Shown here: positions 1-8,996 of the stretch, one piece after another
Layout: each line of letters opens with the position of its first letter
How positions within the stretch are numbered: position 1 is the stretch's first letter
Source of the DNA: Paralvinella palmiformis
Taxonomy: Eukaryota; Annelida; Polychaeta; Terebellida; Alvinellidae
Direction: 5' to 3'
Length of the DNA: 64,000 nucleotides
NCBI GenBank assembly: GCA_025642065.1
Contig: JAODUP010000032.1
Span: forward strand, 2,028,001-2,092,000
Notes under the pieces: generated by a model
What the model saw: the letters and a program-made list of their open reading frames with translations, nothing else
Told to the model about the DNA's origin: nothing
Database searches by the model: none
Made by a program: the position numbers and the translations under genes

Positions 1-75
1 AGAGTGCCGGCTTTTTCGGTGTCGAAGCAGAGTTAAACGGTACGCAGAAGTTAGTTTTTGGAATGATTATAACGG

Positions 76-1104
76 GTCCGGAACGGTATCCGGACATTTA
101 GCCAACGGACATTTAGCCATTATTTGCAGGGGGGACATTTAGCCAACATTCAAAATTTTATATCTTACATGTACATATGTATATTGTTATATTTTTGAGT
201 TTGTTTATGCTCTGTCAATAATATGTTCTGTTTATGGATGTTGCAAATATAGGCCTATCTTTAGATAAGATGTTAGCAACATAATAATTATTGCTGCTTT
301 TTGTACAATTTGTATATTTATATTAATGTATACTGTTTTCTCCGGTATTATACATAATTATAAATAATATGTGCATGGGTATATGGGATAAAAGGGTCAC
401 CCAGTGCAAATAGATCTGGCTTAGTTTACAGTGCTTCTGTTTGGTGTATCTTCAAGCTGACAGATCAATGAACCGCGAGAATGGTAATTAATTATATACA
501 GCTGTGAGCTATAAATTATATTTGAGCGATATATTTATATGAGGTTCTTAAGACAGGCTACGGTTGGTTTGTTTTATTGTGTTCTTAAATGATATATATT
601 TTTATTAAAAAAATATAAAACAAGGAAACAATATATATAATACAAACAAATATATTAAAATTAAATGACGTAGACTTAATGATAGGAATATTGACAATGT
701 ACACCTATAGACAACATGTCAGAATTTTTAATTATATACAATGTATGTTGTTAGAGTATGCGACATTTGTTTATGATCATTACATTCGTACTATGAATTG
801 AATAAAATTCAATTACATACACTATGGGGATTGAATATAACAGCTGTGGACTATATGTAACATCCGTAATTACAAGTTTTAGAATATGAGACATCACTTT
901 GTGTTACATTCGTACAATGAATTACAAAAATAAAATTACATACACTGTTTTGTATTTATTGAAACAACTATATTTATATAGTGAAAACTCACATACACAT
1001 AATCAAAAATTTTGAATGTTGGCTAAATGTCCCCCCTGCAAATATTGGTTAAATGTCCGTTGGCTAAGTGTCCGTTGGCTAAATGTCCCGGATTCGTCCG
1101 GAAC
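76..1104. mobile_element. ~1 kb non-autonomous inverted-repeat DNA transposon
   Basis: The two ends are inverted copies of roughly 80 bp. Each carries several copies of the unit 'ggacatttagccaac', then a 'gcaggggggacattt' block and 'attcaaaatttt' (left about 85-160, right about 1008-1095). The 9-mer 'gtccggaac' occurs directly outside both ends (76-84 and 1096-1104) and looks like a target-site duplication. The ~850 bp interior is AT-rich and encodes nothing recognisable, so this is a MITE-like, non-autonomous copy. Long inverted repeats with an 8-9 bp duplication would fit a Mutator-like or hAT-like mobiliser, but no transposase is present to decide. It lies upstream of the first visible LPMO exon, probably in that gene's intron. 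Confidence 0.8.
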
Positions 1105-1425
1105 ATTGATGTTTAATGTTAAAATCGAGGGATTATCATGGTATTATCGCTCAGCGGACCCCCTATAAATCTCACAATGCAAAGCGCGGCTGGTTTGTTT
1201 TGGTTTTTGACGTCATCATGCTTCAAGCTTATTAAATGTAGACTTCTAAATATCATCTACACAAATATTCTACTAACTGATGTCAATCTTTATTTTTAGT
1301 AGCGTTTGATTTATAGTTTGAACCACCACATTATAAGGAAATGGAGAAACGTGTGTTATTAGAGTGGATTTTTCTTCAAATTAGATCATATTTTAAACAA
1401 TCTTTATTATTATTATTTCTTTTAG

Positions 1426-2765
1426 TATCAGCATTTCTCGGTAGATGGCAACTGTGGTATATGCGGTGATAAATGGATAAAAGGCTCGAACGTTCATCGA
1501 CCTCATGAAGCTGGTGGTAAATATGCTAAGGGCATAATCACACGTCACTATGGAAATTCTGATGTAATTAATGTCACAATACAAGTAACAGCGTCACATA
1601 AAGGCTACTTCGAGTTCCGGATCTGTCCAAATAATGACGTCACTAAGCCAGCTACCCAGGATTGTTTAAATGGACACTTGCTCAGTTTAGAAGATGGCAG
1701 TACGAAGTTTTATTATGGAGCTAAAACTGGATTCTATCACATGCGTGTTCGTTTGCCTGGAAATGTTGTCTGCAGTCAGTGTGTTTTCCAGTGGAAATGG
1801 ACTACAGGTATGTGACCGGTAAAATTGGCAATAAGAGACTACCCTTCTGATCATGTTAGGGTAGGGGGTGATATTTCAAGGCTAGTTTATATCATGTAAC
1901 TATGGAGAACTCTTGCTCTAAATTGAATGTTAAAGGTTTTATTTGCATACCAGTAATCCTTAATGTGAGAAGAACATTAAGAGATAGAACCTACTTCATC
2001 AACCATTCTCGTTGGGTTTATTTATCCAACATAAAATACAGTTCATGTTTTAATAAGTTAATTACAATTCTAAATAGCTTCAATCATGATAAAGATGGTT
2101 ATGTTAAGTGTGTGTTTAATTTTAAAAAGTGGTCATTTTCAGGAAACAGTTGGGGGGTGAGTCCATCTGGCGAAGGCTGCGTAGGCTGCGGCCCGCAGGA
2201 GGAGTTCTACGGCTGTTCTGACATAAGTATAGGAGATAATTCAGCATCTTTCGACATAATTCCAACTGTGAATGATGCAGAGAATGAAAAGACGACGACA
2301 ACAACAACAGCAGCAACAACAACGCTTAATTCTTCCGTCGAGGTAAAAAACAGGACAACGGCTGATGTGTTGAGGAACACTTCATCTTGTCACGGATCTG
2401 AAACATACAAAAATACCGACGGTATTGATGACTGGTGTTCTAAGCACTGTGCCATGGGTGACTGTCCCAAATCTCACTGTGTGTGTTCTGATGAGGAATC
2501 TACCGAACAACCAGCCGAACAACCAGGTGAACAGTGCCACGCAGCTGGTGTATTCGCCAATGACCCAGCAATGGAAGGTTGGTGCGTCAATAATTGCAGG
2601 GGTGGCTTTTGTCCCAGGACCCATTGTAGCTGTGTTGGAGACGAGCCACGCACTGTAGCATGTATGGCTGTTGGTGTCTGGACCGCCATATCTGGCATGA
2701 ATGAGTGGTGCGAGTTAAACTGTCAGTTAGGATTCTGTCCAGCATCACATTGTCTTTGTGTCTAA
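1426..2765 (+). CDS. AA15-type lytic polysaccharide monooxygenase with three Cys-rich tail repeats (5' partial)
   Basis: Two coding exons are visible: 1426-1807 (acceptor 'tcttttag', donor 'gtatgt', phase 1 exit) and 2143-2765 (acceptor 'attttcag', stop TAA). Exon 1 begins in the core of a chitin-binding type-4/LPMO_10 domain: 'GNCGICGD', then 'RPHEAGGKYA', then 'TASHKGYFEFRICPN', whose His is probably the second copper ligand. The second exon completes the domain ('GNSWG', 'CVGCGPQEEFYGCSDISIG') and continues through a Thr-rich linker into three repeats of spacing C-x15-C-x3-C-x4-C-x4-C-x-C. In the family this is a secreted, copper-dependent enzyme that oxidatively cleaves chitin or cellulose. 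The signal peptide and the N-terminal catalytic His are not seen and must lie on an upstream exon outside the window. The ATG at 1902 is intronic and is not the start. A poly(A) signal follows at 2821. Confidence 0.85.
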
Positions 2766-2820
2766 AATCCAACTTTCGTAAAAAGATTATTTCGCCTGTA
2801 GTGATGTAAATGTCATACAA

Positions 2821-2826
2821 AATAAA
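2821..2826 (+). promoter_or_regulatory. poly(A) signal of the LPMO gene
   Basis: Canonical AATAAA 56 bases after the TAA stop of the LPMO gene, in a suitable position for a short 3' UTR. Confidence 0.6.
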
Positions 2827-2891
2827 ACGATGTGTACGCTTGTTTTAGTCAAACTTCGTTGTTTGCTGCGTTGTCTTCTGTGTATGTTGCT

Positions 2892-3558
2892 CACTTATCA
2901 TTTTCACGACGATTTCATGCAATCTAGAAATTGGCATAACTCTGTCAATGCATATCCTAAATATAAAGCATAAATAGTATTTTTGTACATGTTTTAATGG
3001 TATATCTTACATCAGAAATAAGCATAACTTTGCCATTTGTCTACCTATAATAACAACCTTAGTGTCTTTATCCATGTTTTCAACCTCTACCTATAATTTA
3101 AGAGCATTTAAAAAAAGCCAGGGTGGTTATATGTGGGAGAAATTGGTATACCCCTACCCTGAAGCCCAACAGCCTTTTTACCAAAAATAGGTAAATAACA
3201 GTGATTGAGAAGGACTCATCAAAGCAATATCTTTAAACGCACATTACATGTCTCTACCAATGTTTTCTATTTCATGTAATATATGTGCATGTTGTGCTTA
3301 TCTAACCCCCCCCCCCACTCCCCCACACTAAGTCAGAATCTGCAAAACTGATTTTCATTGACGACACGTCACTTAAAGGGGTAGGAGTGCCCCATATTAC
3401 CATATAACGAGTTGCCTCAGATGTTTGAAATATGCCTCTAGTGTAAGATTGACCATTAAAACATGGATAAAGATACTATTTATGCTCATTTAGTATATAC
3501 ATTGACAGAGTTATGCCAATTTCTAGATTGCATGAAATCGTCTTGAAAATGAAATAGT
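2892..3558. mobile_element. Fold-back / MITE-like element with ~115 bp inverted ends
   Basis: The left end (about 2892-3012) and right end (about 3435-3558) are inverted copies. Shared blocks include 'gatttcatgcaatctagaa', 'ttggcataactctgtcaatg' and 'catgttttaatggt'. The centre has a C-run (about 3307-3317) and no coding potential. It starts just after the LPMO 3' end. No target duplication could be fixed with confidence. Confidence 0.75.
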
Positions 3559-3659
3559 CAAAATATTCAATATAAAAAATTCATTTTTCTAAACATTTCG
3601 TATGTTATTCGTAGATTCTAAGCTTTCGGCGAAGCACAGCTTCATTTCTATTACAACTT

Positions 3660-4270
3660 TTTGTCATATTTTGACTGGACTATTAGAGCAAATGGTTTAG
3701 AGCGTATGTCTGTGTATTGTTGTCAGTTAGTTAGATCATTTTAGAACCATTTATTACACGTCCCAATTATCTCATAATATTTTAGTTTACTGAAAAGAGT
3801 ATTATAACAAATAGTGTCAAATGCCTTAAATAAGTCTAACAAGCCAACAGTTATATCTTTGGAAGATGTATCATTATTTCCAGATATACGAGTAAAATAT
3901 TGTATGATAGAATGAATAGTTAAGTTTTTTTTTAAATTTTTGTTTAAAAGCTATATGATGTTGATATATGCTGCTATTATGCTTATATAGAAAACTTACA
4001 AGACGTGCTTCGACAATGTATTCCCCGTTGGGTTAGAAAATGCCGAAAGTAGACTTACCGGATAACACTTTTAAATACAAGCACAATTTTGGCAATGTTT
4101 AATTTAACTGGTTCTCTTCTTTTCCTAAAATATTTATTGAATTTATTAGTAGAGGGGAGGGGAGTTGTTAAAATATGTGTAGTATTTTTCAGTAGTTCAA
4201 AGGATATATTATTATAGCCGTGACTCAGTTTTAGCCTTAATTGTTCGGTTATTGATATTAATTTACATTG
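3660..4270 (-). mobile_element. Decayed LINE reverse-transcriptase fragment (CR1/L2-like)
   Basis: Reading the - strand in broken frames gives pieces of a non-LTR reverse transcriptase. A segment like 'LNIAKIVLVFKS' lies near 4060-4140, and a 'DLFKAFDT' catalytic-region motif lies near 3790-3850, where the family usually has 'DLSKAFDT'. Several stops and frameshifts separate them, so the copy is dead. The motif order fits the CR1/L2/Jockey group; the clade is not resolved. Confidence 0.6.
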
Positions 4271-4304
4271 CTCACTTGGAGGGATGAAAAATATATGTGC
4301 TAAA

Positions 4305-4570
4305 TTTCCTTTAATAATAATAATAGTAATAATAATAATGTATATTTAATAAAGGGTCATTACTAGCAGAAAACATTTAACGGCGCTTTACAGTGATGCC
4401 TCAAATGATATATCTTCATAAACACAAAAAGAAATTTGAACGATGAAAGGAACGGTGAACAGGTGAGTTTTCAGAAGACTTAAAATTTTCAAGAGACGAC
4501 ACATTTCTAATATACACCGGCAACCTGTTCCACGAAGTAGGGGCTGCAACGCTAAATGTACAATCGCCAT
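4305..4570 (-). mobile_element. LINE 3' end fragment with ATT-type tail
   Basis: The - strand encodes the C-terminal tail typical of CR1/L2-like ORF2 ('NVAAPTSWNRLPVYIRNVSS'), then a short 3' UTR and a run of ATT units (+ strand about 4311-4340). This is the simple-repeat tail such elements carry. The tail lies at higher coordinates than the RT piece at 3660-4270 on the same strand. The two are therefore not collinear and probably come from separate insertions. Confidence 0.65.
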
Positions 4571-4775
4571 ATGACTTGAGTCGACACACGGGTAGCTACA
4601 TTCAGATTAGTTCACACATATTCTCAGTTGTCATGTTATTATGTATAAGTTATTATTAAAATCTTGAAATGGATACGGTTTTGACAGGTAGGCAATGTAT
4701 TTTTTTGAAGAATTGGGGTGATATGGCCATATTTCCCAATATATGTTGTAATAGTTACACTGTATTGTTCTGCCA

Positions 4776-4922
4776 CCTATTGAATGACATGTATATGACA
4801 TGCATTACCCGTATGTAAGATAGCGAGAGTTTCGTGGGAATCCGCCATGTAGATCCGTGTGAATAAATAGTTTTTGTTTATATCAGTTTCAATCCGTGTT
4901 ATCATCCGTCAACAACATTACA
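4776..4922 (+). repeat. 5' LTR remnant of the gypsy element
   Basis: Matches 8477-8619 over about 145 bp ('agatagcgagagtttcgtg', 'atccgccatgtagatccgtg', 'caatccgtgttatcatccg') and ends in CA. The sequence right after it begins 'tctggcaggtgg', where a primer-binding site would be expected. Upstream of 4776 nothing matches the region upstream of 8477, so this copy lacks its 5' part. Confidence 0.7.
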
Positions 4923-5404
4923 TCTGGCAGGTGGAACTAGCCTCGACATCAACAATAGTAAATGCCATTCAACCCGCCAAAAGAAGTAGGTGGCGCCATC
5001 CATCACATAATACTCTACAAAGACGACGCTCGTCATCCAGACGACGCGACCACTCCAAAAACCAACACAGGCCTCATGAAAAATCAAGTTTCTCGAAGAA
5101 GGCCAACTCTTGCTACTTTTGTGGTGGAAACACCAGACACAAGAAAGATGATTCCCGGTGCCCTGCCACCTGCAAGGAATGCACTGCGTGTGGCATCATA
5201 GGACATTTCGGAAGGGTGTGCCAAAACAGCAAACGAAGGCAACAATTACAGGCCAATGTTATACAATCCCAAGCAGTAGGTACTAAGCCTGCTAGGAACC
5301 TGAAGATTATGTATATACCATACATGAATATCAGCCTCAACGAGATCAGGTTGCGATTGTGTGCAGTAACAAAAACAAGTTACCACTATGCACCATTTAG
5401 CTGA
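4874..5404 (+). pseudogene. gag-like fragment with zinc knuckles
   Basis: An open frame of 176 codons overlaps the LTR end. Its useful part is a cysteine/histidine cluster near residues 81-115 (C-x2-C, then C, C-x2-C, C-x2-C-x4-H-x4-C), a retroelement nucleocapsid knuckle flanked by Arg/Lys-rich sequence. The N-terminal residues are LTR read-through and not a real start. It ends in a stop just before the protease frame. Confidence 0.6.
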
Positions 5405-5424
5405 ATACAACACCAATAGAATTC

Positions 5425-5652
5425 ATGATAGATTCAGGTGCATCAGTGAACATTCTAGGTGGAAAAGCATATCAGCAACTATGCCAATCACATTCCAATA
5501 CACCACTACAGCTTCCACAAACACAGATTTACCCCTATGGATCACCGAAACCCTTACCAGTTACAGGGATGATAACCATCAAGTACACCATAAAGACAGG
5601 TCAAACACTACACATTTCTACATCGTATCTGGAAATGGAGGGAATCTGCTGA
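5425..5652 (+). pseudogene. Retroelement aspartic protease fragment
   Basis: The frame opens with the 'MIDSGASVNILGG' active-site signature of retropepsins (D-S-G). It then runs through a hydrophobic-to-polar stretch consistent with the rest of the small protease, and a stop breaks it before the reverse transcriptase. It is collinear with gag upstream and RT downstream. Confidence 0.65.
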
Positions 5653-5879
5653 GTTTCACAACTGCTTAAAATCCGGATGTACTACATATAACTAGGGAAA
5701 TCGCATCAAAAGTATCCACAGCACAAATCGTCAGCAACTTCCCTGAAGTTTTTAAAGAAGGTATAGGCAAGATACGTGGACAACCAGTGATGCTACACAT
5801 AAATCCACAAGTCATTCCTAAACAACAACGCCACCGTCGTATTCCTTTTCACACCCGGAAGGATATTGACTGGAACGGC

Positions 5880-6345
5880 TTGACATCATTGAAAAGGCTG
5901 ATGGCCCTACTCCATGGATAAGTTCTATTGTGGCTGTGCTCAAGAAGAACGGTCACGTACCTGTGTGGACATGAGGGAAGCAAATCAAACAATCCTGAGA
6001 AAGAAACACCCTATGCCAACCATAGATGAGCTAATAGCTGACCTAAATGGCTCTACAGCATTCAGCACTCTGGACTTGACTAATGCATATCATCAACTAG
6101 TGCTTGATCCTGAAAGTAGGTACATAACAACGTTCAGTACTCACATCGGACTGCACAGATATAAACGCCTGCTCTCAAGGGTTGCAAGAATTTCTCTGAT
6201 GACATTATTCTCCACGGAAAGGATGAGGTTGAACATAATGACAACCTAGCTGCAGTACTGAACAGCCTACATGAATATGGACTCCGACTAAACAAGGCAA
6301 AGTGCAAGTTTGCACAAGATCATGTCATCATAAGTTAAGTCATTA
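5880..6345 (+). pseudogene. Reverse transcriptase, internally deleted
   Basis: Recognisable fingers/palm motifs include 'VDMREANQTI', 'KHPMPTIDEL' and 'FSTLDLTNAYHQL' (about 5970-6110). After about 6170 the frame jumps to 'SDDIILHGKDEV', the degenerate YxDD region, so the intervening conserved segment is missing. A second gap separates 'KCKFAQDHVI' from the connection domain at 6352. These deletions inactivate the enzyme. Confidence 0.75.
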
Positions 6346-6351
6346 CTAGGA

Positions 6352-6882
6352 ATGGCCCAATACGTCTCGCGTTTTATCCCCAACTATGCCTCCATCACCA
6401 GCCCCCTTCGAGAGCTAACACGATTGGACACTCCATGGACTTGGAATCAACGCCACGAACACGCTTTTCAGAATCTACAACAGGTCCTAGCTAGCACCCA
6501 GGTCATGGAATATTTCAATATAAATAAGCCCTCCGAAATCATTGTTGATGCCAGCCCAACAGGATTAGGTGCCATACTCACTCAGGATGGAAAAGTGATC
6601 AGCTATGCCAGCAGAGCCCTGTCTGATGTTGAGTCACGCTATTCCCAAACCGACCGGGAAATGCTTGCTGTGGTATGGGGAACTGAGCACTACCATCTAT
6701 ATGTATATGGATTGACATTCACTGTGAGAACCGATCACAAACCGCTCCTAGACATTTTCAAAAGTTCCAAACCTGCATCAGCAAGGATCGAGGGATGGCG
6801 ATTACGTCTGACCCCACACGATTTTAATCTGGTGTACAAACCCGGACGTGATGATAATAATCCAGCTGACTTCCTAAGTTGA
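6352..6882 (+). pseudogene. RT connection and RNase H domain of gypsy pol
   Basis: A 176-codon intact stretch: 'QYVSRFIPNYASI' (thumb/connection), 'IIVDASPTGLGAIL' (first RNase H Asp), 'YASRALSDVESRYSQTDRE' (Glu), and 'VRTDHKPLLDIF' with 'KPGRDDNNPADFLS' at the end. It is the best preserved part of the element and ends at a stop that would normally be read through into integrase. Confidence 0.8.
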
Positions 6883-6933
6883 CATCCATCCAGTACACAA
6901 AAAGCAGACAGTCGAAACATCGCAGAGGAATAT

Positions 6934-7901
6934 GTGAACTACATATGCAAGAATGCAGTACCTAAAGCTATGTCACTGAATGAACTCCGTCAAGCAACAG
7001 CACAAGATAAGACGATGCTCAAACTGCAACAGGCGATTAAAACACAACGTTGGAACGATACACTCCTCAGGCCGTATAAACCAATCCGTTCAGAATTTGC
7101 ACTCCACGATGGTCTAATACTAAGGGGACCACGTTTAATCATCCCGGAAGCATTGGAACAACAAGCAGTTGATCTAGCACATGCAGGACACCAGGGAGTC
7201 GTAAAGACTAAACCTTTGCTGCGGGAAAAGGTTTGGTTCCCTGGCATTGATATACTGCCAATCCTGAACCACTCAAAATGTCCAGTCTACCTCTAGCCCC
7301 ATGGTGCCAAGGGTCAATCGATTTTGCTGGCCCACTACCATCTAATGACATGCTGCTTGTGGTAATTGGCGACTACAGCCGTTTCCCCGAAGTGGAAATC
7401 ATTGGATCAACATCGGCAAAGACGGTGGTACCAAAACTTGATAGCATCTTCTCAAGACAAGGCATACCAGAGATGGTACGCACATACAATGGCCCACCAT
7501 TTCAAGGTGAAGATTTTAGCAGTTTCAGCAAGGACCTTGGTTTCAAGCATCGCCGCATTACTCCACGGTGGCCACAAGCCAATGGCGAAGTGGAACGTTT
7601 CATGGACACAATGCTGAAGGCAATCAGAACTGCTCACATCGAACAACAGAATTGGAAACAAGAGCTGTATCGGTTTCTGCGCCAGTATCGTGCAACACTA
7701 CACTCCACCACTGCAGTTGCTCCTGCTGAAGCTTTGAACAACCGTCGTTTCCGTACACAGCTCACACAACTTCCTACTAATGACGCACTTTCATTCCCTA
7801 ACACCCAGTCTAAAATCCAACAAAATGATGAACTAGGCAAACAACGCATGAAACACGATGCTGAAACACGAATGCAGCACCCACAGCCATGCAAAGGGTG
7901 A
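6934..7901 (+). pseudogene. Integrase of gypsy pol, defective
   Basis: Two frames cover it. 6934-7296 carries the N-terminal His part ('HAGHQGVVKTKPLLREKVW'), but most of the zinc-binding Cys region is lost. 7278-7901 carries the catalytic core: 'SIDFAGP' (first Asp near 7320), 'YNGPPF', where the family has 'DNGPPF' (Tyr codon at 7485-7487), and 'NGEVERF' (Glu near 7587). The middle catalytic Asp is therefore replaced, in addition to the frameshifts. Confidence 0.75.
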
Positions 7902-8476
7902 TACAGTACTAGTACGCCAACACTTATGAAGACTTGGACAATATGCAGCTGTACAGAAAGCAAAGGCCTATGATCGGTGTTCGTGAAAATAGTGAATTAC
8001 TCCCTGGAACTAAGAACACTGGGGCAAATTCAAAGGAAACACTGGAATTATGTTTACATTAGCCAAAGACAGCGAAATCACAGCCTACCAGTCCGATTCC
8101 AGGATTATCTTGGACTGCCTAAGTTTAAATAATGAGGATTTGTGTCTCAATGCACACTCAATATGTGTTGAGGGTGTTTTATATAACTGACATAGCCATT
8201 TTATTCTTTGTGTAAGCATGTAGAAACTGTTTAATCACTAGTTCTCTGTTGATATAGATTTGTATCAGACGCAAGTTTTGTCTATTATGGACTGTTAAGA
8301 TGTAATTTGACAACTTGTAGCAACACTATCTAATCATAGCATCACTTGGAAGTGACTTTTAGATTTTTAATAGTTTGTGCAGAATATATATCATTTCTAA
8401 TGGACTGGACAGTTTGCATCAGTAGTAGTTTTCTTCAGTAATTTTGAATAACTTAGTCAATTATCAAGAAAAACCT

Positions 8477-8619
8477 ATTGAATGGCATGTATATCACCTG
8501 CAATACCCGTATGTAAGATAGCGAGAGTTTCGTGAGAATCCGCCATGTAGATCCGTGTGAATAATTTTTTTTGTTTATATCAGTTTCAATCCGTGTTATC
8601 ATCCGTCAACAACATTACA
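8477..8619 (+). repeat. 3' LTR (3' portion) of the gypsy element
   Basis: Direct repeat of 4776-4922 with several substitutions and small indels, ending 'aacattaca'. If the LTR starts soon after the pol stop near 8133, it would be about 470 bp long, but this start cannot be confirmed because the left copy is truncated. Confidence 0.65.
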
Positions 8620-8996
8620 GATGTCACTCTGCAAGCTGTACTATTCCGAATTCGCTGAATGCGATTGGTATCATAATCAGATACGCTATATAATAGGAGT
8701 TATAATTTGCGACCTCAATATTGAACAGGGCGGTTGCGAGCCAGAAGTACCAGCCCAAGCGTGCAGAGGCCCAACACATAAGTGGTGTATTATAATGCTG
8801 GGTTTTTTTCCCATCCAGTATGATTACTATATTGAACAACAAACAATAGATTTAATGAATTGAAAAATCTATAATTATATTAATTCAGTAATTACATGTC
8901 AGCCTAAACGACATTGATGTTTTTTCCTAAAACAACAGCTGCTGAGTGATTAGATCAGAGGTGTAAAGTTGTCGGAGTAATACTGTTAGTTACGCA
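8620..8996. other. Intergenic sequence upstream of the membrane-protein gene
   Basis: Between the LTR end and the ATG at 8997. An 80-codon open frame (8621-8863) has no recognisable domain and starts at the very edge of the LTR, so it is probably chance. Any promoter and 5' UTR of the downstream gene must be here or further left. No TATA box or other site could be supported. Confidence 0.5.

Larger units (their letters stand above)
4776..8619 (+). mobile_element. Broken Ty3/gypsy LTR retrotransposon
   Basis: Two direct repeats, 4776-4922 and 8477-8619, both end 'caacaacattaca' and mark the LTR 3' portions. In between, in several frames, come a gag region with CCHC-type knuckles (about 5110-5222), an aspartic protease ('DSGASVN', about 5428), reverse transcriptase (about 5880-6345), RNase H (about 6352-6882), integrase (about 6934-7830) and a short pol tail to about 8133. 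Two RT segments are deleted, including the stretch before the 'SDD' active site, and so is most of the integrase zinc region. Frameshifts and stops are frequent. Similarity between the LTRs stops abruptly upstream of 4776, so the 5' LTR looks truncated. The element is not autonomous. Confidence 0.85.

Noticed and set aside
1902..2142. ATG-initiated N-terminal part of the long frame ending at 2765
   Set aside because: A good acceptor at 2142/2143 and in-frame joining to the LPMO exon 1426-1807 show that 1808-2142 is an intron; its residues fit no LPMO.
8621..8863. 80-codon open frame next to the gypsy LTR
   Set aside because: It starts exactly at the LTR boundary, has no recognisable domain and ends without splice or poly(A) context.
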